Below, one piece after another: positions 1 to 10,588 of a stretch of 64,000 bases of DNA. Origin of the DNA: Amaurobius ferox. Its lineage: Eukaryota > Arthropoda > Arachnida > Araneae > Amaurobiidae. The translations under genes were made by a program, and so were the position numbers. The stretch is from the NCBI GenBank assembly GCA_951213105.1, contig OX578148.1, forward strand, positions 140,572,415 to 140,636,414. The letters run 5' to 3'. Every line of letters begins with the position of its first letter. Positions within the stretch are counted from its first letter, which is position 1. The notes under the pieces were generated by a model that saw only the letters and a list, made by a program, of their open reading frames with translations, did not search any database and was not told the DNA's origin.

Positions 1-1
1 T

Positions 2-148
2 GTAACGTCGGGCATACGATCATCGGTAACAGCTGGTGTAGCACCTCAAATATTAGTAGCTAAAGCAGACATGACAATAGGAGAGAGCGATTTCGAAACA
101 CAATCAAGCGACACGAAGTTCTCGTCTAGAATTATCAAATTAGTCTGA
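2..148 (+). other. Open frame entering from the left edge
   Basis: A reading frame is open from base 2 to a TGA at 146-148 (48 residues). It is rich in Ser, Thr and Ala, with no motif I recognise. It could be the C-terminal end of another gene of the Polinton-type element whose polymerase begins just downstream, or chance. Bases 149-277 hold nothing I can name. Confidence 0.2.
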
Positions 149-277
149 AGGCTACCCGCATCCCCTCCACACCAAGGTTACCCGTATAACACGGTTACCG
201 TTAAACCGAGTATAAGTTATCATAATTACACACACTTAGCCTATTAAAATCAAGGTTCAGGATGGATTTTAAAAAAA

Positions 278-2760
278 ATGCGAAAGATCGATGTTTTCTA
301 TGCAAAGTACAACCACTTTGCAACTTCTACCTATATACCCTTGCCATCCAAACTTGCGGCCAAGAAAGCTTTGTTAAATATCCCAAATGAAGACGAGAAA
401 TGTTTGGTGTGGTGTCTACTGGCATACAGATACAATATATCCCGTGAGGACCATCCTCACCGAGTGACACAAAGCAAAGCTATGAGAATGAAATTCAACT
501 TGGGGATATTCAATACCCTATCTCAGTTGTGAAGATTCCTTAAATTAAAAAAATGAATGATATAAGGATTAATGTTTATGAATATAAAGATGAGGGAATT
601 TTTCCTTTGCATATATCCAAACGAGAGGATGAGGAATGGGTGAATTTACTGCTGATTAGTAATGAAAATGAGCAACACTATACACTGATTAGGAATATGT
701 CACGCTTACTGGGACATATAACTAAGAATAATGGAGCCCAATATGTGCGTTATAGATGTTTACATCGTTATAGTAGAGATGTTCTTCTACAATATCATGC
801 TCAATATTGCAAAGAGTATGCACCACAGCGCATCAAAATGCCATCGGAAGATCAAAAATATCTTCAATTTACGAACAAACAGTATCAGCATTCTGTCCCA
901 TTCTTAATTTATGCTGACTTTGAAGCCCTGATCGTTAAGGAGGTTACTACTAAGCCCTCCAATAGGAGATCTTCGACGCATAGACTGGCGATGCATGAGC
1001 CTTGTGGATATGCTTATGTTATCATAGGATCTGATGAAAAGTGTCTGAAACAAGCTACTGTGTATCGAGGTATTGACCCTGTGCATCATTTCCTCAAGAA
1101 CTTGATAAAGGAAAAACAGTATCACGGAGAGAAATTACGTTATATTAAGCCTCTAAAAATGACAAGATAGAATGAATTTGACTTTGAAAGAGCTTTTGTG
1201 CCATCGTGAACTAAAAACAGATTGTGTGAGTGATCACAATTACGTGACTGGAACCTACAGAGGTGCCCTGCATAATTCCTGTAATCGTAACTATAGTCAA
1301 ACAACTAATATTCCTGTAGTGTTTCATAATTTAAAAAATTATGATTGTCATCATATTCTGCTGAGACTTACAAGATCATGAAACCGATGGGATTGCCACT
1401 GATATCTAAAAATATGTATCTTACAAAATGTCAATAAAAGAGGGGCCCCTCGTCTTTTTGCAATTTATTGATAACATGCAATTTATGAATGTCTCCCGGG
1501 AAAAGTTAGTTTCCAATTTAGACTTGAGTGAATTTCAAATTCTTCATCTTCTTTCCCTAATGTGGTACAGCAGGATGCCCTTCTTAGGACATCCTTTCAA
1601 AACTTTGATAAAAATATACTACCTCCACCTGCTGCATTTCATAATGATATTATGGGCGAGATATTAGGAAATAATATAACCGACCGACATGGAATACTTT
1701 CAATATATGGAACTTAGGAGAATATCACGACCTATATGTGAAAACGTATGTACGACTATTAACCGATGTCTCTGAAAATTTTCGAAAACTATGCCTATCC
1801 CATTATAGTATAGATTGTGCACATCTTATGACTACGCCAGAACTGGTCTGGCAGGCAACCGTGAAAATGACTGAACAATCCCTAGAGCTACTCACACGTG
1901 AAAATATACTACTGTTCATAGAACGTTGGATTCTAGGAGGCATATGTATGATTAGCCAGCGTAGATCCGATTCTAATAATCGTTATTTGGAAAATTATGA
2001 CTCTAATAAACCCGATAAACACATCATCAATCTTGACGCCAATAACCTATATGGATGGGCTGTGTGTCAACAACTACCCTATGAAAGGTTTGAATGGATA
2101 CCTGCAGAGAATTTGGACGAATCCCCGATAATGAACCTAAAGGAAATATATTGATATTGAGGAAATATATTGAATTCAATACAGAAAAGAGCAAGTTGGC
2201 GAAGACTAATTTTGAGAAGTATTTCTTCAAATTGATTAATAACTCAGTGTTTGGTAAAACGATGAAAAATCTTCGAAATCGGGTGAATATTGAGTTTGTG
2301 AATTCTTCAAAGCGGGCCCTGAAGATGGTAATAAGCCCTGCTTATAGAGCTAGCAAGGTCTTTTTGCGATCTATTGGGTATCGAACGTGTAAAGAGTTGC
2401 ATTTTAATGAATCGCCTATATACGTTGATTTTGCTATCCTGAAGTTGTCAGAACTACTCATGTATGAGTTCCATTAAAAGCATATTAAAAGTCAATATGG
2501 TGAAAAAGCTTCACTTCTCATCACTGATACTGATTCATTGGCTTATGAAATATAAACTACCGATATTTATGAAGATATGAGTCAGAATATATATTTCTAT
2601 GATTTTCTGACTATTCCAAGGACCGTTCGTTCTCTCTTCAGTATTAAAAATAAAATCGTATTGGATACTTTAAGGATAAATTGAATTCAACTTCTATTCA
2701 AGAATTCATAGGACTTATAACTAAGATGTACTCTATTCTATTATCTGCTGGAGAAATGAA
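278..2760 (+). pseudogene. Polinton/Maverick-type protein-primed DNA polymerase B, broken
   Basis: Remnant of a family B, protein-primed DNA polymerase of the kind carried by Polinton/Maverick and adintovirus-like elements. The pieces lie in order on one strand but in different frames: 278-532, 553-1170, 1172-1381, 1428-1667, 1738-2154, 2094-2477, then about 2500-2560 and 2681-2760. Recognisable landmarks are an exonuclease block near 907 (IYADFEAL), a second exonuclease block near 1315 (VFHNLKNYD), polymerase motif A near 2031 (LDANNLYGWA), motif B near 2235 (NNSVFGKTMKN) and motif C near 2527 (DTDS). Several frameshifts and stops (for example the TGA at 530-532 and the TAG at 1168-1170) make it non-functional. 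The coding sequence resumes at 4391 after a hAT insertion. No terminal repeats, capsid or protease gene of the parent element are visible. The family call is firm; the choice between Polinton and endogenised virus is inference. Confidence 0.85.
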
Positions 2761-2803
2761 AATAAATACAGGGTGTCCCAAAGACCTAAGATGTACTCTA
2801 TTC

Positions 2804-4382
2804 CAGGGGCGGCATTTCAGCATTCCATTTGGGGGTGCGAGATTTGTATGTATGAAAATCCACAATATGGAATAAATAAAATGTGTGTTAACGGGGGGGG
2901 GGGGGGGGTCACAAAATTGAATTAATGTTGAGAAAAATAATTGTTGTTAACATAATTTTTGTATATAATTGTGTTAACATAATAAATACATATATCTATA
3001 TTTATTTACTTTTTATTGAAGTTTTAAACGCCGGTTCTTAAGAGTCTGGAAGAAGAGAAAATTTTGTTACAATATCATCATAATCCAGTGGTATATCTTG
3101 TTCTATAGCTGAAACAACTAAAGATGAAAGTCTTTCTTGTCCCATTGTACTGCGAAAATAATTTTTCAACCTCCTAAGACACTAAAAAGACCTTTCACAA
3201 CTGGTTGAGCTGATTGGCACAGTCAAAAACAATTTAATGATAATGTTATAACAGGAAACACATTTTCCAAATTCCGTTCTTTAAAATAACCCAGGCGACT
3301 TTTATAATTGGGATGGTCAATGTTTTTATTTTCCATCATTGAGTAAAACAGTCGCAATTCACACAGCAATTCCTCTTTCTGGAAGTCATATACTTTACAT
3401 ATGGTTGAAACATTTTCTTTTTCTTTTTCGACATCTGATCCGAATAATACTGAACTAAGGGCAAGCAAAACAGATATATTGTTCTCATTAAATCCTGTCT
3501 CAATTTCATTAGATACTGAATCTAAATAATTTCATATATTGAATATTGATTCTGTGATATGATTTAACATCATCATGGGGATTTTTTCACCGCCTCCGAA
3601 TTCGCTTGGAATTTTTGTAAACCTTTTCAGTTTTGGTCCAGAATAAGAATTTTTTTCCAAAGTACTGTCACAAAACTCCACACTTAATTGAAATATGCAT
3701 CAGTACGAAAAGAACTAACAGTTTCAATAGTAGCCAAAGCTTGCACAATCTGAAAATTAAGATCAGATGACTGAAGATGCTTTGAGAGAGATGCATTGAT
3801 CAAAAACACTGTTAAATACAAGCTAAGCGAACAACCATGCATGTTAAAAGGGCTTCGGCTCTTCCACCATTGAGAGAATCGTTTTCACATAATTCTTCCA
3901 GTGTTAAAATCACCACTTCAAAATTATCAAGTAGTGCTTTTATAGCTTTAACTCTCGAAGACCATCTCGTATCGCTTAGTGATTTTAGAGATGAAGAGCC
4001 TCCAGAAAAAGTATTTGTTGATGAGCGACTCTTTTCGAAAATAGCATGTCTTTCATAGGATGTTTCTATGAAATAATATAATGCACTGAGCTGCTGAAAT
4101 GCATTTCTAGCAGAAGGAATGGATGAGCATGTGCTAACTACACATAAATTTAATCGGACAGTTGAAATTTTCAAGTGAAAAAGATAGCATCACCCCAATC
4201 TTTCCAAGTTGAAAAGGATTCGTTCCAGCCGGAAGTGGGAACTTCACTGTGAAGGTCGGCTCCTTTGAAGCTCCATAACGTGAGAAAATTGACCAATAGA
4301 CAGTCGATAAAAAACGGAAGAAGATGATAGTCGACGAGGAAAATTTTGGGGGCGCGACCGCGCCCCCTATTTGCCGCCCCTG
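2804..4382 (-). mobile_element. hAT transposon inserted in the polymerase pseudogene
   Basis: The element starts CAGGGGCGGC at 2804 and ends GCCGCCCCTG at 4382, an inverted terminal repeat that continues imperfectly inward (GGGGGTGCGA on the left, GGGGGCGCGA near the right end). It is flanked by a perfect 8-bp target duplication CTCTATTC at 2796-2803 and 4383-4390, as expected for hAT elements. At 1579 bp it is too short for a full element. The minus-strand transposase remnant fills the middle. A run of 16 G lies at 2893-2908 and a GC-rich palindrome near 4349-4368. Polymerase sequence on the two sides joins when the element is removed. Confidence 0.92.
3038..4174 (-). pseudogene. hAT transposase remnant (DUF4371/hATC type)
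   Basis: Reading leftwards, the piece at 4174-3812 contains the LSDTRW block typical of the DUF4371-type hAT transposases (ZMYM/TTF-finger group). The piece at 3468-3223 runs into the C-terminal hATC dimerisation domain, which I can follow to a TAA at 3038-3040; near 3130-3200 it reads LRRLKNYFRSTMGQERLSSL. The N-terminal zinc finger and most of the catalytic domain are missing, and there are stops and frame changes between the pieces, including one inside the hATC domain. The product would not be active. Confidence 0.8.
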
Positions 4383-4390
4383 CTCTATTC

Positions 4391-4710
4391 TATCATCTGC
4401 TGGAGTAAAGAAAAGAGCTAAAGGCGTTTCTACACATGTGGTGACACGGAAAATTACACACAATGATTATACCGGCCGTCCAATTAGTTGCTCAAGTCCA
4501 CTGGATGAGTTTGACGGTCTGGGCTTTCAACACAATGATTATAGAGAGCGCATGTTAAATGTTAGACCTTCCATGGAAAAACCGATTAGAATTGATAGTA
4601 GCAATCATAAACTATTCACTGCATGCCAGAACAAGGTGGCTTTGTCGGCTATTGATGACAAGGGGTATTTACATGAGAACGGCATTACAAACTATGCTTA
4701 CGGACAATAA
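4391..4710 (+). pseudogene. C-terminal part of the DNA polymerase B pseudogene
   Basis: Continuation of the polymerase after the hAT insertion. It begins with a Lys-rich KKRAKGV block and ends near 4630-4707 with the conserved tail NKVALSAIDDKGYL and a TAA at 4708-4710. This piece is open throughout even though a 58-bp SINE fragment plus its target duplication sits inside it, because the added length (72 bp) is a multiple of three. The segment 4391-4418 repeats, with a few differences, sequence already present at 2739-2762. Confidence 0.8.
4472..4529 (+). mobile_element. 5'-truncated SINE fragment with target duplication
   Basis: These 58 bp align with the 3' end of the complete SINE at 32254-32537: both carry GTCCAA near the start and ACGGTCTGGG followed by CAAC at the end. 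A 14-bp direct repeat ACACAATGATTATA flanks it at 4458-4471 and 4530-4543. This is the pattern of a severely truncated, LINE-mobilised insertion. It lies inside the polymerase pseudogene. Confidence 0.75.
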
Positions 4711-4740
4711 AGATAAAAAAAATAAAACAGATGAAAATAT

Positions 4741-5665
4741 AGAGATTGTCGCAGTGCATTTATGCATCGGGTGGTGGTGGGGACAATCTTTTAAAAACAT
4801 TCATTTTTGCAATTATTATTATAATACTGAAGTTATACATATCATCGAAGTTGTCGCGGTGCGCATATGCATCGGGTGGTGGAGGGGACAACATTTAAAA
4901 AATATTATTATTTACTGAAATACCCACATATATTCAATAGACTGCTATTGAGGAAATGGTTGCATTCACCTAATCTTTAAAATACTTATTTTTGAAATTA
5001 GTTTATTCTCCGAAGTTTTTTTTAATTTTATGCGGGAATGCCAATACACATATCCTCGAAAATTCCCGGGATTCAACTAGTTTAAAACACGTTTTTGTTA
5101 AAATTCGAAAGTAAAAAACACATATTCGTTAAAATTTACACGTAAAAAACTTGCATTTGCTAAATTTTGTAAGTTGAGAACAAACTTACTTATTTACTTA
5201 CAAACTTTTTTGTGATGAGGGAGTGCCACCCGCACTCGATATACGTGGTCTCGAAATCCAACTACTTTAAAACACGTTTTTTGTTACTTTTTTGCAAGTA
5301 AAAAACACATTTTTGTTACATTGTGTACATTAAAAACACATTTTTTTGAAAATTCGTTAAAATTTTAACCAAGTGTGACAACACATATGTTATTTCCCAA
5401 AGAGAAATTAACCCATGTGTGATTTTTGAAAGCGATATTTGAGTTTCATTTTGTTTATTTTTTTCTAAGATTACCGTGATGGAAAGGAGCGTTAAGTATT
5501 ATAGTGGTATACTTTTTTGTAATTAATATTATAATATTCAAATTTTTCATATCTTCGAGGTTGTCGCGGTGCGCATGCGCATGGAATGGTGGCGGGGGGA
5601 CAGCCTTTGAAACATATTATCATTTACTTAAGTATCTACATATATTTAATAGACTACTACTATTG
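4741..5665 (+). repeat. Diverged direct repeats with a G-rich core
   Basis: Three copies of a core reading GTTGTCGCGGTGCGCAT then GGTGG and GGGGACA occur near 4747, 4851 and 5557. The second and third share about 150 bp including flanks (roughly 4800-4950 and 5512-5664). Between them, a motif of the form AAAACACRTTTTTGTTA recurs near 5084, 5270 and 5304. The block directly follows the polymerase relic and may be non-coding DNA of the same element, but no terminal repeat proves that. Confidence 0.6.
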
Positions 5666-6419
5666 AAGTGAAAGACAGAGAGAACGATACTCCATATGTA
5701 ACATAATTTTGAACTCTGCCCTATGACATTATCCTTCTATCCATGTATATTCTATGGGACCATAACTGTACCGGCTTCTGGGGGTTCCCATGATAAAGTA
5801 TAGCACTAGAATACTCACTCCGTTGATGCACTCATTTTATGGTCTCGGAAGGTCCTCATGTTAAAGTATAGCACCTTTCCTCCTCCGATTGGAGCAGAAC
5901 TCTCTTTCTCCTTCTACTAGTGGACCTCCGACTCCCGGGTTTAGGAATGCATAACTACCAGTGTTTCGGGATTTATCCGAGTTACCTTAATTCACGAAAT
6001 AATATTTTCTCAGCTCTTCAATTATAGCAACATTGTTAAATAATCACGAGCAAAGCAATGACTCGGTGGTTGTAAAAAGAAAGACTGTGAAAGAATCTAA
6101 CTTTTTTCTGGTTTATTCCTCATCGCTTTGCACAGTATAAACTTATCGTAAGTCTTTCCCTATGATAATTGCCTAAAATTATTGTTCTTAAATATGTAGG
6201 CTGGCACAACAGCGGCCATCTTGGCTCCCAGTTAAAAGCGATTTTTGTAAATGTCGATATTTTCTCGGGGTTTTTTTTTACCTCGGTATCTCAAAATCAA
6301 TACATTCTAAACAACTTTCTTAAATGATGAGTGCCATTTTCTGAAAGCAGAAGCACCCATTTTACAGTTAAATTGCGTATTCGATATCAACCATATATTC
6401 AGTACAAGCACCATTGAGT
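5666..6419. other. Unassigned stretch
   Basis: No gene found. Two similar segments ending TAAAGTATAGCACT/C lie near 5793 and 5854. A GGCCATCTTGGCTCC segment at about 6211 resembles a YY1-type site. Nothing else stands out. Confidence 0.4.
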
Positions 6420-6690
6420 GGGTGCGGTAGCTCACTGGTTAGCCAGCGAGAATTGCACTCGGTAGACCCAGGTTCGATTCTCTCCGCTGGAAAAAGAAAA
6501 AACTGCCGCCGTATTCACGCGGAGTACAATCACGCTAAGCATGTGGGTCCGTAAGTCCTCAGGGGTGCGGAACTAAACCTGTAAACCAAGAGGTAATCCA
6601 GGTCCGCACTGTTGTCTCCAAGCTCCATTGACATAGCACAGTCACCCGATAACTGACTGGACTGGTTGGAGTCAAAATAACGGTTGCGTC
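6420..6690 (+). mobile_element. tRNA-derived SINE
   Basis: The head is tRNA-like: GGGTGCGGTAGCTCACTGG holds an A box and GGTTCGATTC at 6471-6480 a B box, the internal RNA polymerase III promoter. The body (CTGCCGCCGT, TTCACGCGGAGTAC, GGGTCCGTAAGTCCT) matches the SINE at 32254. The 3' part differs from that copy, so this is another subfamily or a chimera. The right boundary is approximate and I see no target duplication. Confidence 0.75.
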
Positions 6691-6779
6691 AGCCTATATA
6701 TTAAGGAGTCTTAGCATAAACTGTGAGCGCGTAACATCTTATTGATACCATCCATCTATAACATATTTTAACATTTCAG

Positions 6780-6990
6780 GACTTTCGGCGATTTTTTCAA
6801 TTGTTGGAACAAAAATGTAGGAGATCCTTGTGGAGCAGATGGTGCCCAAGTGGTGAAGGCCGTAACAGATGCAATGTCGTCGTACACCAAAAGCATTTGT
6901 GATCAAATTAACGGCGTTTCTGCTACAGGCCCAGTTTCTTGGGTCGTTCTGCTGGGTATTCTCCTCGTGATGATGTTGCAGAAGTACTGA
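6780..6990 (+). CDS. Last exon of a small Cys-containing, probably GPI-anchored protein (gene A)
   Basis: A good splice acceptor (pyrimidine-rich tract ending TTTCAG at 6774-6779) precedes a frame open from 6781 to a TGA at 6988-6990: 69 residues plus one leading base that completes a split codon. It starts TFGDFFNCWNKNVGDPCG and has three cysteines (NCW, PCG, ICD). It ends in about 16 hydrophobic residues (WVVLLGILLVMML) followed by only QKY, which is the shape of a GPI-attachment signal, with small residues (SATG) just before as candidate anchor sites. The leading single base is the phase produced by gene B exon 2 at 54091-54181, so the two probably belong to the same family. The earlier exons of gene A must lie left of the window or are unrecognised. 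The family name is unknown to me; a short type I membrane tail is the alternative to GPI. Confidence 0.72.
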
Positions 6991-8601
6991 GTCAAGTGAT
7001 TTTTATCCAAAAGCTCCTCGGTGGTACCGAGACTATTAACACAAGACTGTCACACATATAAAACGGATTATAAGCTACGAGAACCATCATTTTGTTGAAT
7101 CTATATAAATAAAAATGAAAATCTGTCTGTCCGTCTGTTTGTCACACCGGGAGAACGGCTGAACCGAATTTGATGAAATTTTGTGGGTAGCCCAGAAATA
7201 GCCCCACTTAAAATTATATCCGTGTTTTGAGTTTCTACGACCAGTGGTTCTCGAGATATTAGTAAAAAACGAAATTTCCGTTTGTCTCATCATCACAGAA
7301 AAACGGCTGAACCGAATTAAATGAAATTTGGTGAATAGCCTTGAAATATCCCCCCATAAATTTTGTCCAAGTTTCGAGTTTCTAAGACCTGGGGTTGTCG
7401 AGATATTAATGAAAAACGGAACTTTTTCCTAGGAGTTCTACTCCCTAACTCCGTGGTTTATCCAAACGAAAAGCTTGAAAATCGTTTGAAAGTGAATTAA
7501 AATTTAATCTCTGAGTTTGATGGGAGATTTTTTTCGTTAATTAGCCACTTTCTGAAAACATGAATTGTTTGAAACATGATTTAAAGGGGAAATCTATCTC
7601 CATGGTTCATGGTTTATTTAAAACAAGCTTTTACGGAACAATGAGAAGTATAGAGAAATCAAAATCGTTATTTAATTACGCAGTTTATGTTATAAGACAT
7701 GACATATTTAACATGTTATAAGATTCTATCTTATATCATGTTACTCAGAAACGCAATTAAATTAAATCTGTCTGTTAACTTTAATAATTATTTTTTTGAT
7801 TTGAATAATAAATAAATGGATATAAAAATATATTTTAGAAAAGAACGATTTGATTTTTCTTATAGCATTTTTGACTGGATAATATCAATTACGGTCTTCA
7901 GGTTTAAAAATTATTATTATTTATATTTTCGGGGATTATTGATTCAAGGATTATTGATATTTTCAAGTTATTATGCAATTATTTTATTATGCAAATACAC
8001 GTGTATATCTTTTAATCTACGAGAATATAAGTAGTACAGGTATATTGACATATGTTTTGATATATATTGGCATATATTGGAATCAATTACGACCTTCTGG
8101 TATAAAGAGTACGGATATTATTGATGTTTTCAATTTATTACGTCATCTCTTTTATTTTGGCAAATATTTTTGAGACGCATATTGTAATACGGGTAATCTT
8201 CTACTAACACATTGGCATATTTTCTGATCTGCGACAATATAATTAGTACGGGGTTGCATATATTCATTCAATTCCTATTTTTTCTTCTGTAAATTTGCTT
8301 ACAAAAGGGGGCAGGATGTTTTATTCTTCAGATCTGATCGCGAAGATAATTTTGCATAGTGAGAACATATATTCTTAAACTTCTCTTTAGGAACAATAAA
8401 TTTAATATTTTAACAGAATTTGCACATGATTGCAAACTTTAAGTTTCTTTAAATTATACACTCCGTACGAATAACGGGTGTGCTGTTAGTGGTTAATAAA
8501 TTTTAACATTTTAGGAGGATATAACATGTTGCTCGGCATCGCAATTAAATTAAATGTGTTTGTTAATGTTTTTATTATTTTTTTTCGATTTAAATAATAA
8601 A

Positions 8602-9835
8602 CAAGAAAGATCAATCATGCTTAAAGCATTGATTATGAAACACTTTCCAACTTCAATGCAATTTTATTTAAGCATGTCTAAAATGCAATACATTGCTCGG
8701 TAATATTTTAAAACTTATCACAATACTACATTAATTTATTATATTTGACACCTTAAACCTTCATCGAAAAAAATTAACTTCATTCAAATGACGGCATTAA
8801 AGTATAAATTGCCTGGTTTAAACATCTCTAAAATGTGATACATTCCTCGGTAATAATTTAAGAATTATCATAATACTACGATAATTTATTGTATTTGAAA
8901 ACATCATCGAAAACAACTGAAATTCATTCAAATGGCGTCATAAAAAAATAACACGCATGGCTCTCTCTATAAAAGCAACATTTCATTCATAAATAATTCC
9001 CCCATTCATGTCATTCATCACAATACTATAATAATTTATTTTATTAAAAAATTAAGACCATTGAGCTACAAGAAAGTAAACTCAATGCGTAAAACTTCAT
9101 CGAAAAATATCGTCCTTCTCTTTCTAACATCAATGAATATTTCATTCATATCAGCTAAGCAGACTCCATGGACTAAATTATTTTGTGTTAAAGAATTACA
9201 GCGATTCTAATACAACTCATTCTACATATTTTGCTGTTCACATTTTACATAGGTGAAAAATAGGCTTAATATTAGAAATAATGAAATTTGGAAGAGCATT
9301 TAAACTGAAATATATTGTCATTGCGTTGTTTCAGTATGTAGATGCACAGAATTTAGGCAAAAATAAAATAGTTTTAGGACGGATACAACACTCAATATGA
9401 ATTAAAAAGAACTTTAAAAATCACGATTTTGACACAAGATGGATGCCATATATCATTTTGAAGTGGGTCATGTGATCGTTTCATATCATGGACACGTGAT
9501 CACTTCATATAAGAGGTGTTATTATTATTTTAATTTTTATTTAAAAAACAACTGAATATATTTCGCTGAATTTTTTTTTATATATTTTATGGAACAATTT
9601 GAATATTGCCTAAAATTTTCGAAGTAATTTGGGAATTTTAAATCCGCTTAAAAAATGCTTGAAAAATTAGGTCCCATAGGGCTCAATGTATTCCATTTTT
9701 TCAACCCGGGTTCAATCCAAAACTAATTGGGTGATATTATTCATTTATATTCCCATAGGTCCTATAGACCGTCTGAACATCATACTAAAATTTCATTTTG
9801 ATTAAGTCATTTTTACGGCAGTTATCGTGCTAACG

Positions 9836-9869
<34 letters not shown>

Positions 9870-9915
9870 ATGAACAAAGTCATAAACACTTTTCAACTTT
9901 GTTGTAAAGTGTTAA
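8602..9915 (-). mobile_element. TTAACACTTT-family element R1 inserted in H1
   Basis: Read on the minus strand it begins TTAACACTTTACAACAAAG, whose first 30 bases can fold (AACACTTT with AAAGTGTT), followed by a CTGT microsatellite, and it ends near a hairpin (ATCAATGC/GCATGATT) and CTTTCTTG. Comparison with the uninterrupted paralogue at 18260-18290 shows the 1314-bp insertion precisely: AATAATAAA, then the element, then TAAATGG, with no duplication beyond an ambiguous AA. This resembles Helentron/HINE-type rolling-circle elements. It has no coding capacity. Confidence 0.82.
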
Positions 9916-10547
9916 TAAATGGATAAATGGATATAAAAGTATATCTTATGAATGGACGGTTTGATTTTTCTTTTAATTATATTAATTGCTGACTGCGTAC
10001 ATCAATTGCATTTATTTTGGCAAAGAGTTTTCAAGCTTATATCGTATTTAGCTACTAAACTCATATATTGTGTTTAGCCAATAAATTCATTTAGCCGATT
10101 GTTGAAACAGAAAAGTGTAGAGCGGGTATACCTTCTAATACAATTGTAGTGTTTTCATTTAGTATATTGAAACGGGATAAGGATGTTTCATTCAGATCTG
10201 CAAATTCAGAGCAACGAATTTGACAGGATATCGCTAATTTGACAACTTTTCTTAAACTTTGCCAATTTGACGGAAATGTCGCCAAATTGATAAAAACGAC
10301 GCATATCAATGAAATTTATTTTGTTTTGTTAGAAGAGAGTACTGAAATGATGTTTGGTTAGCATTTATCTGTCAGACCAACCATCCTACTTAGTAATATA
10401 TTTAGCGAATTTTTAAAAGGTCACTAAATTGATAAAAATATTTTCAAATCTATAAAAATATCTTGAAATTGATAAAAATGAGCTAAATAAATGAAATTAA
10501 TTGTGTTTTGTTAGGGGATAGTATTGTGATGATATTTCGTAAATTTG

Positions 10548-10588
10548 TCGCCAAGTGGTACTGTCAGTTCTACAGTCCCACTTGGCGA
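10548..10588. repeat. Internal hairpin of the Helitron body
   Basis: A 41-nt palindrome with 17-nt arms (TCGCCAAGTGG and CCACTTGGCGA at the outer ends) and a 7-nt loop. The same structure recurs at the equivalent place in other copies: 18961-19001, 58064-58104, and near 14250, 21370, 29990 and 33030. Confidence 0.8.

Noticed and set aside
4134..4463. 109-residue minus-strand frame
   Set aside because: Spans the hAT terminal repeat, the target duplication and part of the polymerase relic, so it cannot be one gene.
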